Assembly (NCBI RefSeq): GCF_024519455.1
Contig: NZ_JALJRY010000024.1
Coordinates: 62,001 to 126,000 of the forward strand
Origin: Streptomyces sp. STR69
GTDB taxonomy: Bacteria; Actinomycetota; Actinomycetes; Streptomycetales; Streptomycetaceae
Length of the DNA stretch: 64,000 nt
Direction: 5' to 3'
The notes under the pieces were generated by a model. That model did not search any database, was not told where the DNA came from, and worked only from the letters and a program-made list of their open reading frames with translations. Each line of letters begins with the position of its first letter. Positions within the stretch are counted from its first letter, which is position 1. Of the stretch, positions 62,876 through 64,000 are shown in pieces. The translations under genes and the position numbers were made by a program.

Positions 62876-63843
62876 CGCGGCACCTCCGGTGCGGCCAGCG
62901 CGGGGAGCAGGTCGTCCGTCGTGGCGAGCAGCGTCGTGCCCAGACGCACCTTGCGCAGATACAGGTGCGCGATGTGCTCCCACGTCTGGGCGATACCGCC
63001 GAAGACCTGCATCCCCGCGTACACCGCCTCCAGCGCCGCGGAGTTGACCTCCGCCTTGGCGATGCGGGCGGCCGTCAGGGCCCGCTCCGGCGGTTCGTTG
63101 TCGAGACACCAGGCCGCGTAGCGCGTGACACTGGTGCCCGCCTCCACCAGGACCGTCGCGTCCGCGAGGAGATGCTGCACGGCCTGGAAGGAGCCGATCG
63201 CCTGCCCGTACTGGCGGCGGACGCGGGCGTATTGCACCGCCTGCTCCACGAACGAGCCCGCAGCGCCGACGAGTTCGGCGGTCACGAGGACGAGTGCGTA
63301 GGCCTGCCAACGGAGTCGGTCCGGTGCTGTGAGACGGCCGATGGTCTCCACGGGCGTGTCGGCGGGGACGGCGCGGATCGTACGCAGCAGGTCCGTGCTC
63401 GGTGCCGCCGGGCCCAACTCGACCCGGGAGACGGTCCCGTCGGTGGTGACGCAGAGCGCGCTGTCGGCTCCCTCGCAGTCCCAGGCGACGAGATCTGCCA
63501 ACGCCTGCCCGGGGAAGCGGAGTTCGCGGGTGAGCGCGACGGTGGGGGTTCCCCGCGAGGTGTCGTCGCCGAGCAGCCGGAGCAGCTCCGGAGCGAGCAG
63601 GACCGTACCGAGCAGGGACGTCGTGAGCGGGTGGCGGCCGTGTTCCTCCGCGAGCAGTGCGCACTCCTGGGTGGTCGCCGCCGGGGGAGAGGAACGCCGT
63701 AGATCTCTCAAACCCATGTCGTGCAGGGCCTGTTGGGCGGCCGAGCGGGTGGCCGGCTTCACCTCGTCCGCCGAGGTCAAGCCGTAGCGGGGTGCGAGTG
63801 AGCGCACCATGTCGCGGACGAGGACGAACTCCTCGCGCTCCAT
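62872..63843 (-). CDS. Acyl-CoA dehydrogenase, small subunit of a putative heteromer
   Basis: A 323-residue protein with a reduced N-terminal part and a C-terminal acyl-CoA dehydrogenase domain: YARVRRQYGQAIGSFQAVQH and FGGIAQTWEHIAHLYLRKVR. This pattern matches the small subunits at 898 and 42902. ATG 63843 has GAGGAG eight bases upstream. Third small/large dehydrogenase pair in the window. Confidence 0.9.
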   Translation of the reverse strand: MEREEFVLVRDMVRSLAPRYGLTSADEVKPATRSAAQQALHDMGLRDLRRSSPPAATTQECALLAEEHGRHPLTTSLLGTVLLAPELLRLLGDDTSRGTPTVALTRELRFPGQALADLVAWDCEGADSALCVTTDGTVSRVELGPAAPSTDLLRTIRAVPADTPVETIGRLTAPDRLRWQAYALVLVTAELVGAAGSFVEQAVQYARVRRQYGQAIGSFQAVQHLLADATVLVEAGTSVTRYAAWCLDNEPPERALTAARIAKAEVNSAALEAVYAGMQVFGGIAQTWEHIAHLYLRKVRLGTTLLATTDDLLPALAAPEVPR

Positions 63844-63845
63844 GT

Positions 63846-64000
63846 TCAGCGCTCCTCAGGGGGGTTCGCGCGCCGCTCGGCGCGGGCCGCGAGGTCGGTG
63901 ATGATGCGGATGTGGTCCGGGTTGGTCATCGTGGCCCGCTCGGCCATCAGGGCCGCCTCCATGCCGCCGCGCGAGACCTGCTCGACGACGGCGGCGAGGG
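63846..64000 (-). CDS. C-terminal end of an unidentified protein, cut by the window edge
   Basis: The minus-strand frame is open from the window end to a TGA at 63846-63848, two bases before the next gene. The 50 visible residues include VSRGGMEAALMAERATMTNP and DHIRIITDLAARAERR, a helical, charged tail. It resembles the last helices of a crotonase-fold protein, which would fit the operon, but this is too short to assign. Confidence 0.55.
   Translation of the reverse strand, partial: LAAVVEQVSRGGMEAALMAERATMTNPDHIRIITDLAARAERRANPPEER

Overview
The window is high-GC DNA with GTG/ATG (occasionally TTG) starts, GGAGG-type ribosome sites and tightly packed, overlapping operons. This is typical of an actinobacterium, most likely Streptomyces or a close relative (inference from style and from a small Streptomyces-type membrane protein at 36.8-37.0 kb). 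No rRNA, tRNA, CRISPR, insertion sequence, phage gene or replication origin was seen. About 68 protein genes fill almost every base, and no gene-free stretch exceeds 300 bases (the longest, 11831-12066, is a regulatory region).

Almost every gene belongs to a CoA-ester catabolic pathway. There are four acyl-CoA ligases, four family III CoA transferases, seven acyl-CoA dehydrogenases (three small/large pairs plus one single), five crotonase-fold proteins, two thiolases, one aldolase-type thiolase fused to DUF35, a TesB thioesterase, many SDR dehydrogenases, an aldehyde dehydrogenase, two P450/ferredoxin pairs, a Rieske oxygenase, an NAD(P)H-iron-sulphur reductase, a split B12-dependent acyl-CoA mutase and four amidohydrolase-superfamily proteins. 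Uptake is supplied by a branched-chain-type ABC transporter whose binding protein (15.5 kb) lies 30 kb from its permease and ATPases (45.4-48.9 kb).

Layout: 1-3.7 kb (+) oxidoreductase, acyl-CoA dehydrogenase pair, crotonase. 3.7-6.9 kb (-) SDR, hydroxyacid dehydrogenase, SnoaL-like, alcohol dehydrogenase, divergent from a TetR gene (7.1 kb). 7.7-11.8 kb (-) amidohydrolase, small protein, Rieske oxygenase, CMD-family protein, SDR. 12.1-24.0 kb (+) SDR, ALDH, CoA transferase, binding protein, ferredoxin, P450, DUF35-Ltp2 fusion, hydrolase, DoxX, dehydrogenase, then a second P450/ferredoxin and a TetR gene. 24.7-27.2 kb (-) degenerate hydrolase, crotonase, KshB-like reductase. 27.3-36.8 kb (+) ligase, amidohydrolase, ligase, split mutase, LLM oxidoreductase, CoA transferase, VOC protein, SDR. 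37-38.6 kb (-) two SDRs. 38.7-42.1 kb (+) ligase, thiolase, SDR. 42.1-45.3 kb (-) thioesterase, acyl-CoA dehydrogenase pair, SnoaL-like. 45.4-51.6 kb (+) ABC transporter, two small proteins, amidohydrolase, crotonase. 51.7-55.0 kb a divergent crotonase and CoA transferase/amidohydrolase pair. 55.0-64.0 kb (-) a complete beta-oxidation operon.

The most striking non-coding feature is a palindrome, GAGAAT-N3-ATTCTC, found at six gene starts between 10.5 and 45.3 kb. Two nearly identical promoters (TTGATT-N17-TAGTTT) carry a related half-site in the spacer. Together they define one regulon that ties the Rieske oxygenase, reductase, ligases, mutase operon, binding protein and transporter into a single pathway. 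Heteromeric acyl-CoA dehydrogenases, a DUF35-linked aldolase and FadD3-like ligases are known from ring-structured (steroid) catabolism, so I infer that the substrate is a ring-containing or branched carboxylic acid, terpenoid- or steroid-like. Its identity cannot be read from the sequence. The split mutase with unusual active-site residues, and an amidohydrolase without its HxH motif, suggest chemistry that is not textbook.
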